NCBI GenBank assembly: GCA_949752735.1
Contig: OX457040.1
Coordinates: forward strand, 8,335,612-8,399,611
Direction of reading: 5' to 3'
From: Lumbricus terrestris
Lineage: Eukaryota; Annelida; Clitellata; Crassiclitellata; Lumbricidae
Length of the DNA stretch: 64,000 nucleotides
Position 1 is the first letter of the stretch. Each line of letters opens with the position of its first letter. Under the pieces are notes generated by a model. That model was not told the origin of the DNA. It ran no database searches and worked only from the letters and a program-made list of their open reading frames with translations. The position numbers were made by a program, and so were the translations under genes. Shown here one piece after another: positions 9,801 to 22,379 of this stretch.

Positions 9801-12800
9801 CAAAGTGCTCGGGGTTGTGCCACAGCGTGAACATTCCGTCACCCCGGTTTTTCTGGGGGCGACAGCCGGAATGAGAATGCTCCGGTAGGTACTTGATTTG
9901 GTACCTCATGATTCTAACCATACGCTTTGAACCCATGATTTTAACCCAAGAAACTCTGGTCATGTGTTTTCTTTGGATCGCAGTGCTACTGCAGACAACT
10001 ATGTGTAGTGTACAAGACAGTGCTCTTTTCTTCGTCCTTGTGGCACTATCTAAGTTGCCATTCTTATTATTATTATTATTGTTGTTGTTGTTGTTGGTGT
10101 TATTGTTGCTGTTATTGTTTTAGTTGCCCAAAAGTAGTCCTTCAGGCTCTAGAAATAAAAAGAGATCTGTGTGTCATCAGGTTTGGACTTCACAGTTTTT
10201 ATTGTGACTATTATTAGTTATAGCGGTAGTAGTAGTACTTAGTAGTATTTTTAGTATTATTGTTTTTGTTTTTATTATTGTTGCATTAGCAGCTAAAAAA
10301 GTGGGGTAAGTAATGTAAGTCTGGTCAAGTAACTGGATTTCTGCTTTATTTTTTACCATAGATTTCACGACTACTGTAATCAAAGTTAATTAATATTTGG
10401 ATAACTCTTTTTAATTTTGCAGAATCTCTGACAACGCTTCTGCTGAGGCCATCATGGCATCTGTCAGGGAGACGGTGGCCGTGTTTCCATTTCTCTTCCA
10501 GAATCCTGAGGAACAGGTTCGAATCATAGAAGGCGATGAAGAGGGTGTGTTCTCTTGGATTGCTACCAACTACCTCTCTGGTCTATTTGGGGTGAGTTAA
10601 GTCTTATAAACTGAAATTTTCATTCATCTGAGAAATTTATGTTATAGCCTCCCCTTGTGCTCCACACCCTTTCTAAGTCTGTTCGTGCTGGGGTTTGGAG
10701 TGCCTCTGAGTAGTCTCATGAAGAGGTACTATGCAAATTCTCGTAACGAATGAGTGAATTTACTATGGTGTCTCTGTCTCTGTCAAAGATAGTCACAAGA
10801 GGCATTGCCCTTCCAAGCTCTATGACAAAGAAAAGTTTTGTAGTTATTTTTGTTCTTATGTAGAGTGATTCGCTGGTCGCAGAGTGATTTGCTGGTTTGG
10901 AGTCATTTGCCCGTTGGAAGGTGATTAACTGGTTGCAGATTGATTTGCTGGTTGCAGACTGGTTTGCCAGTTACAGAGTGATTTGGTAGTTGTAGAGTGA
11001 TTTGTTGGTTGCAGAGTGATTCGCTGGCCGCAGGGTGATCTTCTGGTTTGGAGTGATTCACCGATTGGAGGGTGATTAGATGGTTGCAGGATGATTTTCT
11101 GATTGCAGAGTGGTTTTCCAGTTACAGAGTGATTTGCTGGTTGCAGAGTCTAATTATGATTATCATTGATCTGTGAAAGAAAAATGTCTGGGCAGCAGGA
11201 AAATACAACCTGATTTATATGTATTTTCGAAGCTGAACCGTCAAGGAAAGATTTTTGACCCTCTCACTTTGCGAAAACTTTATCTTCTGAACAACTTGGG
11301 TAGTGTGCACCATTTTCCCCCTACGAATTGCACCCTGGTTGGATATTGGCGATTTGTACATGGTAAAGCTGAATACACCAACCGTTGCATTGTCTTTTGT
11401 TGTATTCTAGTTTACCCCGATGGCGTGGATCACGAATTTATTTACGACTTCATCATCGGTCGCTCAAACGATTGGGGCCCTTGACATGGGTGGGGCCTCC
11501 ACCCAGATAACCTTCCAGCCTGAAAATCCAAACACGATTGTAGAGGGTTACAACGCGTCACTCGTTCTTTACGGACACACGTACAACGTTTACACCTACA
11601 GCTACCTGTGTTATGGACTTAACGAGGCTTACAAGCGACACCTGGCTGCTCTCGTCAAGGTAAGCGGTCTACCTTCAAATCTCACCTGTAGTGCTCGTGA
11701 ATAAACTGGTGCCCTGCTTTCGAGTATTGCTTTAGGGTAAATCTATCGTTTTAGCGTTCTAGGTTTTTCGCCCGGCACAGTATGATTATTTTCATCGATC
11801 ATACCTTCCACCTTGGTGTGAATCGTTTTCATCAATCCAGCTGCCATTTTGGCAACAAAATGATTCATCATTGCAGCTTACTTTTGATGAGAATCTTTTG
11901 TCACTCCAGCTTCTATTTAGATGACAATTATTTGTCGGCTATCCAGCTTCAATTTCAGCAAGTATCTTTTAATTGCTCCCGCTTCTGTTTAAGTAAAATT
12001 TATTTTCATCAATCCGACTACTATTTAGCAATTTTCTTTTCGTCAATCCAACTTGTGGGCAACAAATGTTAAAACTCATGCAATGGCGTATATTTAGAAT
12101 GCTAAAAGTGATAGAGTACCCGGTTTTTATGTCCAACAGCAATCTGCTCTCCAATCGACTTATCACGTCGAACTCTTAGTCTCTCACAAGTTGCAAACTA
12201 TAATTAAGCTACAATTAAGCTACAATTAAACTGCATTTAAGCTACAATTAAGCTACGATTAAACTACAATTAAGCTACAATTAGGCTACAATTAAGCTAC
12301 AATTAAGCTACAGTGCCCTTTCTCGATTCCTAACCAGCCTTAGGACCTGAAATAATTTCCCTGTTGTGCTTCGCCTGGTGCCTAAAGGTCATACCACTAT
12401 GTTCCTTACGAACTTGAAAGCTGTCTTATTTAACCGTGGTTGAACTGGGAGGGCTTCTGAGTAGATAGCATTGAAGGGGTGCTATATAAAAACTTACTAA
12501 TAGTAATTATGATAGAAATTTGCAGAGTACGATTACCTATGTGTAACTATTTACTGGTATCTGGAGCATTTTACAAGCCCTTCAAAGGTATTTTGGTCAT
12601 ACTGCAGTTTTACTGGTCTAAAGGAGTGTGTTTTATCGGACAAGCAGAATGGCTTAAGTACTCAGTTGACTGTTTTGAATCTGTACTTCAGGATTACTTA
12701 TTTTCTATGGCCTGCCTTGCCAGCTGCTTGTAACACCATGCCTGTGCTGTGGCATCTTATAAACCGATGTTGCTGTTATTTCTGTGATTATTGTTAAGTG

Positions 12801-13954
12801 GAAATTGTTTAATTGCTATTTGTGGCTGAAGAATGAAGAATTAAAAGTAATGAGAGATGGATTAGATATTGTTTCACGATGTTTCAGAATCAGACGACGA
12901 TCGGAGAGAGTATCGAGGAACCGTGTCGACCAAAAGGATACTCGTTCAACATTTCCTACGATGATATCTTCCAGGTTCCATGCACCTTAGCCGAGGATGA
13001 ACCAAAACCAGTAGGTGGTGTGATCTGCAGTTGGCATGGCGACAAACTGATATGTAGAGACAAGAACAATTATTAGGGAGACATACGCAGACAGGCTGAA
13101 GAACAGATACACAGAAAGACAGAAGACCAATGCAGACAGATGCAGACGCAAACAGTGGTGTAGCCAGGAATTTATGATGGGGGTTGGTTTTTTGGCCTGC
13201 CGGATGTCCTTTCTGACACCAGCCCAGCATTTTTACAGTAAATAAAAAGAGAATAAAGTAACAAAGGGAATAAAGTAAGAAAAACAATTGTTACTACAAG
13301 CAATTTTTTTGTTTTTTCAAATTTAAGTGGATAAATGACCTTTAAAAAACTTGTTTCTTTGGCCAATGGGGGTTTTAACCCCCGAAACCCCCCTTGTCTA
13401 CACCATTGGACACAAAGAGCTCTAAGCACTTGGACTTTTCTATTTATGTCATTTATGGAAATTAATTTGATGAGTGAAAGTCTGCATTTTCTCACGATTG
13501 ACAATCAGTGATGCTTACTCTGCCCACAAGGAATGTAGTCAACTGCTGCTCTCTCTTCATACGTCAAATTCCATTTCTTTCATCAAGAAGCAGAGCTCTG
13601 AAACTCACTATTTCTCTCTGACTTTCAACCACGTGGATTTCTAAAGTCTGCATTTTCTCACGAATGACTATCCGCGCCTCAGATTCACATTTGCGGGCGT
13701 ACAAATTTAATAATAATATTGGCACTGATAGTAACTGGCAACAATAATGATGATGACAACTATAATTATATTAATAGTAATAAGGATGGGATTTTGTGCT
13801 GGACTTAGAACGAAGGTTAACCAGTGCAACAGACGATGCAATGGAGACAAGCTACCTGTTCGAAAGACTCTCAGTATCTGTCCAATGTGGGAGCGCCATC
13901 TGCTTCTCTTTGACATTACCATTCTGGATTGTCAATAACAATAGTAATTATAAT

Positions 13955-14022
<68 letters not shown>

Positions 14023-17000
14023 GGAATGACACATACAAAGGCAGTGACAGACAAACAGATGGACAAAGGCACATCCGGACTATGACCTCCTTTGGACCAC
14101 TACTCTTCTGAACAACCCCTCTGATTAGACATATACAGAGGCAGTGCTTGTGAATAAGCTGGTGCCCTGCACTTTAGAAATTTTACAATTACGATTACAA
14201 CTTTGGTAATGTAGAAGAACAAGTCCCTATTACTTAAAACATTGCTTTGCAAGTCTTTCCTTACTACTACTGAGTTGAATTTTCTACGACATGAGAGTAG
14301 AGATGTTACTTTACTCTACGGAGTTTCTCTGATGGTGGCATCAACTGATTTTTCAGGGAAACATTAACGTCACCTTTTTTGGGTCAGGAGACACGAAGCG
14401 ATGCCAAGAACTGACGCAGAAGTTGTTCAACAAATCAACGCCGTGTACTCACCCTCCTTGTACGTTCGACGGTGTCTACCAGCCTCCCGTATTCAATGAT
14501 TTCCTTGTGAGTAACAAACCATTCGAATCAAGGTGCCTTCTATTCACGTGGTTGTATTGTATTGAGTAAATGTAATTTGTAATTGTATGAGTGGTTGTAC
14601 TTTTTAAGTGTGATGTGTAATCGTAATTTGCAATCGTGGTCTATAATTGAAGTTTGTTATTGTGATTTGTAATCGTAGTTTGTAATTGTAATTTGTAAAA
14701 TGTGTTTGGTAATTGTAGTTTGTAGTTGTAATTTGTAATTGTGTTTTGTAATTGTGGTTTGTAATTGTAATTTGTAATTTTACACAATTTGTGAAGTAGC
14801 ACTTGTTGATAGAACTTGCCAGTGGAGCTGGTACATCTGCTAAGGAGCCGTTCAATGTGCTGAAGAGCAGGAGACCTTGGTTCCCAGCACGATCATTGGA
14901 GTCACTGCAGAAGAGATCCATCCTGACCCCTATTCTGAAGAGTGATGAATGAATGAATGAATGAATGAATTCATGAATGAACGGAGTCCACTCTCTAGTT
15001 TTGGCCAAACTCACAATCCTCTGCAATTTGCTCTTTGTGTTATCAAGCGGTTACTTTGTTACCATAGTAAATGACAAATCTTGCAGTTTATGTACATGTA
15101 TGTATGATTGTATGTATGATTGTATGTATGTATGTATGTATGTATGATTGTATGTATGATTGTATGTATGTATGTATGTATGATTGTATGTATGTATGTA
15201 TGTATGTATGTATGTATGTATGTATGTATGTATGTATGTATATATGAGCACTTGTTATAGTGCCCTTTAAGATTTCGACTCAGAGGCGCTCCCGACTACA
15301 GTATGGACACTGAATCGGAGTTTGCTTGAGCAATTGTGAGTGAAGGACTTGCTCATGGTCCATATGTGGAGGCTTGAGATGGATTTGAACCCACAACCTT
15401 CCGGCTCCAGGGCATCGAACATACCCCTACATCACCCCTGGAATCAATTCAAGAGCCGAAGGTTGGGAGGGTGGAGCAACTCTGTTATAATCTAGTTAGT
15501 GATATGGAAGCTTTCCTATACTTTACCTGCAATTGTTGCCGTGTTTGTTCCAGGCGTTCTCTGGTTTCTACTACATCGTCCGATTCCTCAACCTAACGTC
15601 AGTTCCCAATTTCACGCTGTCCGACTACGAGAAAGCCAGGGACTCCTACTGTAATAAGTCCTACTATGAGGTGAACACTCTATATTCAGCAATATTTCAT
15701 TCATTCATTCATTCTATAAGTCCTATGATGAGGTGAACACTCTATATTCAGCAATATTTCATTCATTCTACGAGCTTATATAGCACCCCATAAATAAATC
15801 AACTCAGGAGCGCTCTTAGCCCAGCCACAGCAAAAGAAAAAAGACTTGAGGGATTTACGAAAAAATTTGATTGGTCAGATGTAATGAACGCAGCTTTGAA
15901 GGATGGAGATTATTCCAGATGAACGGCCCTACAACTGTGAGAGCTCGGCGTCGTCTGGCAGCTGAGCAAGCCCATGAGACTAGGAGTTGTCCCTTCATAG
16001 CCTAGGGAAAATCCCAACGTGCTTCAATGTCAGTTACTTGGTGACAGAGATTGCATAGGTAAGATGAAGCACAACCCAGGATGCACCATGAAACATTTCT
16101 ATCACTAGTTTTACTGCTCTTACTCTTGAAAGTAGATGCACGTGGGAGGATCTGCCTGACTTCCTGGCCCATTGATTACCATGAGAACATAATGCAAATT
16201 ATTTGACACCGATGCATGGAAACTACGGTGTGAAGTCTAAAACTCCACATGCATAAACCTTGCAGCTTTTAAGACTTCTTCAACAGTTATTATCTAAGTT
16301 GTCCAAGCAGAAAATTCGCAATTTCATTTAATTGCTGGTTGAAAACAGGCTATCATGCTCTACCTCGTTTGCAATTAAAAAGAAGTTACCAGTACATAGA
16401 TATTATTTTATTACATTATGTAGGTGTCATGTGCAGTTATTCTGTGCGGTAAATAGTTGCCTACGTTTAGTAAATGTCTTATTGCTGACGCTTGCTAATC
16501 AACTTTTGAAACAGGGGATTAGAGATGCTTAGTTGTACATACATTGTACATACATTGTACATACGCATGTGGAAGTGTGGTCCACAAAACGCATGAGGTT
16601 CATTAGGGAGAGAGGTAAGAATATGAAATTTTTGCGTACGTAAAATGTGAATGGAACCTTAAGTTTCAGCGTGAAAGTCTAATAGTGCTAAATAAATGTC
16701 CTGATATGTTGATATTTTTATTTGTAACACATGTGTGTGTGTGTGTGTGTGTGTGTGACTAGATCCTTCGAATGCGGAGAGATCGTTATTTGATCGGCTA
16801 TTGTTTCAACTCTCACTTCATCTATGATCTTCTCGTCGATGGCTATGGATTCAACGATTCGAATTGGAATTCCATACATTTCAATAACAAGGTGAGTTAT
16901 GTTCTAAGGTTATTTAATTAATTAATTGAATTTATTGCACGTGCAGGCTCTCACCAAAATGAAACTCTCGCACGCAGATAGTCAGCTACCAACGGTGACC

Positions 17001-18191
17001 TATCAAAATGTGATGCAACAAAAATGTGATGGACAAAATGTCATAAGGATAAAAAAGTAAATACCTGAGTGTTTATTTTAATAATTGATAATCTCAAATG
17101 CCACTGAAAAATGATTGTAACAAAACATTTTCAGTGATAAAAACAAACGAAAAAGCTAAATCTGACTGCTGGTTTCAGTGTTTAATATAGCCTATGTACA
17201 TTATCAAAACAAGCTACAGCTCATTGATATTAAGAACTCTTGCAATGTCTTTTTTTCAATGGAAAAACCAGAATTTTGATTTTGAGATCATCAATTGTTA
17301 AAATAGACACTTTTTACTCTTTTATACTTATGACATTTTGTCTGTGACATATGTCACGTAACATTTTGTCATCATGCCATTTTTTTATGGAACTCTTAGT
17401 ACCAACATTGATGAAATAACATGTATCACCGTTACTGAAACATTGAATTTTAGCAATTTCGAGCATTTTGCATATAAATATTATTTCAAAATCATTGAAC
17501 AGTGGTATATATTAACACGAGCCAGGACCGCTATTGCTCAGACTCGAACCTTGGCTCTCCTTGTCGAATTCCCTTTCTTCCCTCTGTGTGGGCTCTTCTT
17601 TCTGGATTGCTGTCTACATCTCTCTTTCTCTCACTCTCTCTCGCTCAAGACCTATTTTTTTTCTCCGCGTTCTTGCACTGCCAGCGCTAGTGAATGGCCA
17701 TGGTTGTGAACAGCGCTATAGAAATTACTACTTACATTACACACGTTCGTCCATTAACTCATTGGTGGACGCATGAAAATGCGTGCGCGTTATAATCAGG
17801 TGCGTGCTATATAATTCAATTTTCCCTGAAAGCCATAAAAGTAGTGGTTTATATTCGCATGCGTGTTATATATGGGCGCGTGTTATATGCGCGAAAATAC
17901 ATTACTTTAAGATAGACCAAATGTTGAAAAACGTTCCGTTTCTAACTGTATCGTTTTTTTCCATTACAGGTGAATGGTGCTGAGCTTGGCTGGATTCTTG
18001 GCATGATGATAAACGCAACCAACGTCATCTTGCCTTCCCCCAAAGTCGAAATGATCGCGCTCCCCATCTTCATCATTCTCCTCGTCATCTTCACCATTTT
18101 TCTCGTTCTTTCCGTTGCGTTTGCGATCCATGCTCGACGTGGGAATAGACACGACTACCGGTCACTGCCCTCCATGGAAGAACGCGTTTAA
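6592..18191 (+). CDS. ENTPD-A: CD39-type ecto-NTPDase with N-terminal ubiquitin-like domain
   Basis: Hydrolyses extracellular nucleoside tri- and diphosphates; family members sit in the membrane with both ends cytosolic. Exons: 6592-6823, 7286-7413, 8315-8438, 9725-9884, 10423-10591, 11411-11659, 12888-13010, 14357-14506, 15554-15670, 16763-16891, 17970-18191; 1803 nt, 600 residues plus stop. Every intron is GT-AG and every join keeps the frame. Start: ATG in an ideal CCACCATGG context. Order: ubiquitin-like domain 1-77; membrane segment about 89-110; ACR1 GIDAGSSHT (124-132); ACR2 FLGATAGMR (204-212); ACR3 with the catalytic Glu about 255 (EGDEEGVFSW); ACR4 GALDMGGASTQ (293-303); ACR5 AFSGFYY (446-452); second membrane segment about 555-580; basic 20-residue tail. 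Several NxS/T sites and paired cysteines lie in the ectodomain. Usual length is about 500 residues; the excess is the ubiquitin-like part. It cannot be assigned to one vertebrate ENTPD1/2/3/8 type by eye. Confidence 0.92.
8041..8290. repeat. Degenerate about 20-bp minisatellite in ENTPD-A intron 2
   Basis: Units of the form TTTTTAAAATGTGAATGTGC repeat exactly at first, then decay into TTTTTAATATGAATG variants up to just before exon 3. Confidence 0.75.
8537..8745 (+). repeat. tRNA-derived SINE, family 1
   Basis: A tRNA-like head carries an A-box-like GATGCGGTAGTGG and a B-box-like GGTTCGAGGTTCAAATCC. It is followed by ACCTTGGGCAAGTCCTTCAC and a tail GGAGCGCCTCTGAGTAGAGA...TTGAAGGGG. A second copy lies at 15,250-15,445 on the other strand. 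The tail is shared with LINE-like 3' ends elsewhere in the window. Located in ENTPD-A intron 3. Confidence 0.7.
8760..8935 (-). repeat. tRNA-derived SINE, family 2
   Basis: The reverse complement carries A box GGTAGAGTAATGGG and B box GAGTTCGAGCCCCC, followed by the family-2 body (TTTGTAGGCTGCTGTTAGCG). It is the best preserved of three copies and lies tail to tail with the preceding SINE. Confidence 0.7.
9040..9180. repeat. About 19-bp minisatellite in ENTPD-A intron 3
   Basis: Units TTAGTTCATGCATATTGA repeat in tandem with small variations, and looser relatives continue to about 9500. Confidence 0.7.
10860..11150. repeat. About 20-bp minisatellite in ENTPD-A intron 5
   Basis: Units close to GAGTGATTTGCTGGTTGCA repeat about 14 times with substitutions. 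Confidence 0.75.
11820..12062. repeat. About 38-bp degenerate tandem repeat in ENTPD-A intron 6
   Basis: Units of the type TTTTCATCAATCCAGCT...TTTAG repeat about six times and resemble the inside of the fold-back element at 2639-3199, so this may be a rearranged copy of that family. Confidence 0.5.
12185..12312. repeat. 11-12-bp tandem repeat in ENTPD-A intron 6
   Basis: About ten copies of ATTAAGCTACA with occasional substitutions. Confidence 0.8.
12330..12492 (+). repeat. Dispersed LINE-tail fragment
   Basis: This segment (GTTGTGCTTCGCCTGGTG ... GGGCTTCTGAGTAGATAGCA ... GAAGGGGTGCTATATAAA) recurs in diverged form at 61,070-61,210, and its last part recurs at several other sites. The copy at 49.93 kb reads as the C-terminal end of a LINE, so this is interpreted as a LINE 3' end. 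Confidence 0.5.
13153..13408. mobile_element. hAT-type MITE, CAGTGGYGTAG family
   Basis: Inverted ends CAGTGGTGTAGCCAGG and CCTTGTCTACACCATTG bound 256 bp. They are flanked by an 8-bp target duplication with one mismatch (GACGCAAA / GACACAAA). A second, inverted copy lies at 23,273-23,538. No coding capacity. In ENTPD-A intron 7. Confidence 0.8.
13950..14023. repeat. AAT microsatellite
   Basis: Uninterrupted run of ATA/AAT triplets in ENTPD-A intron 7. Confidence 0.95.
14570..14795. repeat. TTTGTAATTGTAG degenerate tandem repeat
   Basis: Repeats of about 13-14 bp (TTTGTAATTGTAG and variants) in ENTPD-A intron 8. Confidence 0.7.
15090..15243. repeat. GTAT/GATT microsatellite
   Basis: Tetranucleotide run (TATG)n interrupted by GATTG blocks in ENTPD-A intron 8. 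Frames across it give Tyr/Ile/His/Thr repeats and are not genes. Confidence 0.95.
15250..15445 (-). repeat. tRNA-derived SINE, family 1
   Basis: The reverse complement matches the copy at 8537-8745: an A-box-like GATGTAGGGG, B box GGTTGTGGGTTCAAATCC, the CAAGTCCTTCACTCACAATTGC body and the GGGAGCGCCTCTGAGT tail. Confidence 0.7.
15770..16025. repeat. Dispersed repeat shared with 63,045-63,175
   Basis: Segments GCGCTCTTAGCCCAGCCAC, GATTGGTCAGATGTAA and the following CTTTGAA...GATGAACG recur in the same order at 63.05 kb in ENTPD-B. Both copies lie in the equivalent intron 9 of the paralogues, so either an old shared intronic insertion or two independent insertions is possible. Confidence 0.55.
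17032..17342. mobile_element. MITE-like element with about 30-bp inverted ends
   Basis: GACAAAATGTCATAAGGAT at the left is mirrored by TACTTATGACATTTTGTC at the right, with pairing continuing inward through an A-rich stretch. Related ACAAAATGTGAT motifs lie just outside both ends. Located in ENTPD-A intron 10, with no coding capacity. Confidence 0.6.
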
Positions 18192-20820
18192 ACCATCTCC
18201 ATGGTATTGAGCATTCCACGGAAGAATGCATTCCAGAGCCATTCCATCTCGGTGGTCAGTCGAACAACCTGGAGTAAATAGGCTTTTCTTGACTATACAA
18301 CACATCCAGAACTGTTCTCAGTTTCATCGAATGTTGAAGACTGCTTTTTTGCGAGGCCTGGTCCCAGGAGTGTTTCTGAGTAGAGATCTTGAAGAGTTTT
18401 TAGATGTAAATGTATATGAGTTCTAGATATGAATTCTGATTGATTGATCGATTGATTTGTTGGTTGATTGATTGATCGATCGATTGATTGATTGATTGAG
18501 TTGAACCGTCTCTGTAGCGTTAAACCTTCCATAGAAGAATGCATTTAAACCATCTGTGTAGCATTAGTGAATGAAGTAGATTGTATTTGTGAAGTACTGT
18601 AGTATCTTTAAATGTTTCAGTAGAATTTTAACAGTGTATTGTAGGTTAGTGTGTACTTTACTACGTTAGGTCAAAGATGGATGGAAAGCGTACAGCTTCG
18701 GAAAAGCTGCAGTGTGTGAATGAGTAATTGTATTTGCATGTATGCATGGGCATATGCTATGCATGGATGTACCAAAACATTAGATTGCTCGTTTACATGT
18801 TTGTACCTCAACATTTAATGTGGTACAGATCTTCATGGTTCTAACAATGTAGGACTAGCAACAGTTCGGGCACAACAGAAGGCATGCTCAAGTTTACGTT
18901 TGGTGTACAAAGCCATGTTGTTGGTTGCTTCTGCGAAACAGTTTTTTTTATATGCAATGATCATTCCTAGAGTTCTGGCTTAATGAGTCTTGTGTGATTG
19001 TGCATTTAAAAGACACACTTAGTCTAGTTATCAAATTTCTGTACTTGGTGATATCTTTTTTATTGTGGTCACACCTTTCAACATGTTTCTACATAGTATA
19101 GGGTTAAGTCTTTTTAGCATGGTGAGTTTTTGCATGGTGTTCTTGTTCACTAGGTGATCGATGTTTAGTTTGGTGATATTTTTCAGTGTCATGATTGTCT
19201 TTCAGAGTGAGATGTCTCTTAGTGGGAAACGATATGCAAGTTGTTTGAAAGCATTTGATATTGTAATGTTACATGTTGCATATTGTTCCCATCACGCTGA
19301 AGATGCCAATTTTTCAATGAAAAGTTGCAGAGTTCGGTGCTTTTTTATGGAACTGTGGATTTTAATAATCAGTTAATTAATCAATTAACGTTGCAGATTT
19401 TAATCGATTCATTTTTACCTTGTTAAATTAACTTTTGATTAATTTTTGAAATTATATTGTGATGTCAAACGTCCACTTTCAGAGTAAGCAACATGGTTAA
19501 CGACGACATTGTGGCAGTTTTTAGTGAACAACTTGATGGATCATTTTGCATTTGAGGTAAATGTAGTAGACCAGATTAATCGGATCAATCAATTAATTGC
19601 TATTTGATTTTTGAGATTAATCGATTAAAGTTATTTTAATCAATACCTAATCTACTTTTTAACCAAAGAATGATTTTTTGTGTGGATGGCAATAACAGGT
19701 TTGTGATTATGGTTTGGCTGCTATGTTCATTTCTTTCCTCATTTGCAACTTGTAATTTGCTACGACACAATGGTTATATTGTCATTGTACGGTAATGTAC
19801 GCCGTTTGTACGGATCTATTGTACCAGAGGTAATGGATTGGAAATATGGAACTATACGTTTTTCAGCATTGGTTTGTGAATGTCCATGTTCCATACTGAG
19901 ATTTATGGATGTAAATGTATATATGTTTTTCTATATTGTATTGTATTTGAGCATTTATAAAGTGTCTCTAGTAGTGTGAACCGTTCAGAAGTGCTCCCAG
20001 TGTGCAAGGCCACGCAAGATAATTTAAGTGGCTTATGAGAAGAGAGAAGGACAAAATTGTAGAGCGAACAGAAGGAGAAAGCGCATTCCAAAGAGAAGGA
20101 CCAATTGAGGCAAATGATCGAGACTGAGCCATAGCAGTTCTTTAGCCACGGTTTTGCCTTGAATCTTCTCCATTTTCAATGTATTGATCGGGTAGGACTC
20201 TTTTACAGACGTTAAGAACCGTACCAAGATTCAAGGGAAGTGTTACTTTCGTCACAGTGAAAATGTTATTCTGGAAAACTTGTATCTACTGCATTTATCC
20301 ACATGGTTTGGCTTAAAAATTTATGGCATTCCATAGGTTGTCCTAACTCCGGTGAACCCACAGTGTTGGTTTGTAATCTGCCCAGTCCTAAGTGCTGTGG
20401 CCTCTTCACCCCACTCCCCACTTGAATGGGAGAATAACCCCCCCCAACTCTGGCCAATTAGTTTTTGTTTTGCTGGCCGTTACATTACAATCAACTCCAC
20501 TCATTTTGTTTTGTCAAAAAAAGTTTAACCCCACCTCAAGTGAGATTATTCGTCCTTCGCGCTCAAGTTGGTAGATGCCACTGTCTGAATGGGATACCTA
20601 GATTTCAAATACGGGTCTGCTCTGCAGATGTAGGACCTTATAGATATGCACAGTCTGTATTTCAAGTTTGTATTGAGCATGCTAAGAGATTTATGAAACT
20701 TGCAGAAAAAATTCGCTCTTACAATTTTGATTTTGCTGGGATAAGTTTAACTGTGTTGATATTACTAACTGTTGATAGCACACGGCATTAAGTGTTGTTG
20801 ACTGTTCTTTTTACTTTTGA
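18192..20820. other. ENTPD-A 3' UTR and intergenic DNA, no gene recognised
   Basis: Contains a LINE-tail fragment (about 18,350-18,420), an ATTG/ATCG simple repeat (18,435-18,500), T-rich DNA and AT-rich stretches with ATTAATCGATTAA motifs (19,370-19,650). No frame shows a recognisable domain. I see no obvious AATAAA close to the stop codon, so the transcript end is uncertain. Confidence 0.5.
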
Positions 20821-20834
20821 CCTTATTTTGTTTT

Positions 20835-21300
20835 TGTCCCCGATTATTTGTTGTTGTCTCTGGTTGTTCTTTCATTGATCTGGTTGTCTTTTGGTGTCTC
20901 TGACTGTTCTTTAATTAATCTGGTTGTTTTTTGTATATGGTTGTTATTTTGTTGTCTTTTTATTCTTTTATTGTTCTTTTGTTGTATCTGGCTGTTCTTT
21001 GTTGTCTCTGGTTGTTCTTTTTTGTCTATGGTTGTTCTTTTGTTATTCTTTCATTGTCTCAGTGTCCTTCCATTGAGTCTGACTGTTCTCGTTTTATCCC
21101 TGATTGTTCTCTTTGTTGCCTGGTTGTTCTTTTGTTGTCTCTGGGTATTCTTTTGTTGTCTCTGGTTATTCTTTTGTTGTCTCTGGTTATTCTTTTGTTG
21201 TCTCTGGTTATTATTTTGTCTCTGGTTATTGTTTTATTGTCTCGGCTGTTCTTTTGTTGTTTCTGATATTTCAGCTCTTACCTTTTCAATTCTTTTTTGT
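20835..21300. repeat. About 20-bp minisatellite TTGTTGTCTCTGGTTRTTCT
   Basis: About twenty diverged copies; the block around 21,120-21,220 is nearly perfect. The Cys/Leu/Phe-rich frames over it (up to 164 residues) are products of the repeat, not a gene. Confidence 0.85.
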
Positions 21301-21894
21301 CTCGGACCATTCTATTTGAATTTTCCATGGAAGATTAGTTAGTTTTGTACAAATCTGTAGGCTTTTAAATTGAGTTTGTGATCAGTTTTCATAGCTTTCA
21401 GAGGCTTATATGAAGCAAATACCGGTAGGCTATGTTTTCTAGAAGACTTTATTATTGTTAACTTGTTTGCCATCTTCATAACAATGAAAAATTTGCTTCA
21501 TAGTTTTCCTGCAAACATGTTGTTAGCATCAGAATAAGCTGATTTGACTGCTGATTTTGTACGTGAATATTTAATGCATTATGTATTTAGGGACTTGAGT
21601 TTGTCTTTGCGTCGGAGTAGTTTTGACGCATGTATAGACCTAATGAGCAATAATTCTTGATATTAAATTAAATTAAACAATGAATTAAACAAATTTATTG
21701 GCAATAGCCTATTGTCATTGCACACAACCATGTGGTTAGCATACTGAACTGTTAAATCGGAAGGTCGAGAGTTCAGGTCTCATCTTAAATTTGTTTCAAC
21801 ATTTTCAGTTCATTTTTCTACCTAGGCTAGAGATCTTTTTGATAATGTTGTTGGAAAGGTCCGATGATGAAATGTCTTAACCAGTATTATAATA
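21300..21894. other. No gene recognised; weak tRNA-like segment
   Basis: AT-rich. Positions about 21,733-21,785 resemble a tRNA/SINE head (GTGGTTAGCATACTGAACTG ... GGTCGAGAGTTCAGGTC), but without a closing stem or a body shared with other copies. Confidence 0.3.
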
Positions 21895-21902
21895 ATAGTA
21901 TA

Positions 21903-22081
21903 CAGTGCTTAAAGTGCGAGGAAATAAGTGCCTGGATGCCCCTTACCTTTCCAGAAGAAGTGCCTGGACGCCCCTTACCTTTTCAGTCTGTGCTGGTCAA
22001 TAAGTGGCAGGATGACGTTCAGGTTTGGAAAATAAGTGCATGGACGCCGTCCATGACCGTCCAGGCACACTTTAAGCTCTG
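21903..22081. mobile_element. hAT-type MITE, CAGTGCTTAAAGTG family, copy 1
   Basis: Inverted ends CAGTGCTTAAAGTG / CACTTTAAGCTCTG bound 179 bp with a perfect 8-bp target duplication ATAGTATA. It holds internal repeats of AAGTGCCTGGACGCC. A second copy lies at 27,048-27,222. Confidence 0.9.
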
Positions 22082-22271
22082 ATAGTATATGAGTTAATAA
22101 TTACTGGAACAATTTCTAAAAGGAGTCAAACGTCTAGGGCACCTCGGACAATCCTTCCCTACAGTCTCTGAACTATCTATTAAAGACAACACTAATCTCC
22201 GCCGTATTAGGCTACATATAGCCGCTGGCATTTAATTCATAAAATTTATTCAAGTATGTGCAGTTTATATA

Positions 22272-22375
22272 TACAGGGTGGGCCATAAAAAAGTAACCCC
22301 TTACGGTTTTTCCCATATTTTGACCAGAAGTAAGAATTTCGAAATGAAATTTTACTTTTTATGACCCACCCTGTA
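22272..22375. mobile_element. Tc1/mariner-type MITE
   Basis: A 104-bp element with ends TACAGGGTGGGCCATAAAA and its near-perfect inverse ending CCCACCCTGTA, the common IS630/Tc1/mariner MITE terminus at a TA site. No coding capacity. Confidence 0.8.
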
Positions 22376-22379
22376 TTAT

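Noticed and set aside
20848..21342. A 164-codon Leu/Phe/Cys-rich frame resembling a membrane protein
   Set aside because: It follows a TTGTTGTCTCTGG minisatellite; neighbouring frames give equally hydrophobic peptides.
21733..21785. Possible tRNA gene
   Set aside because: A and B boxes are weak, the acceptor stem does not close, and no terminator follows; at most a SINE head.
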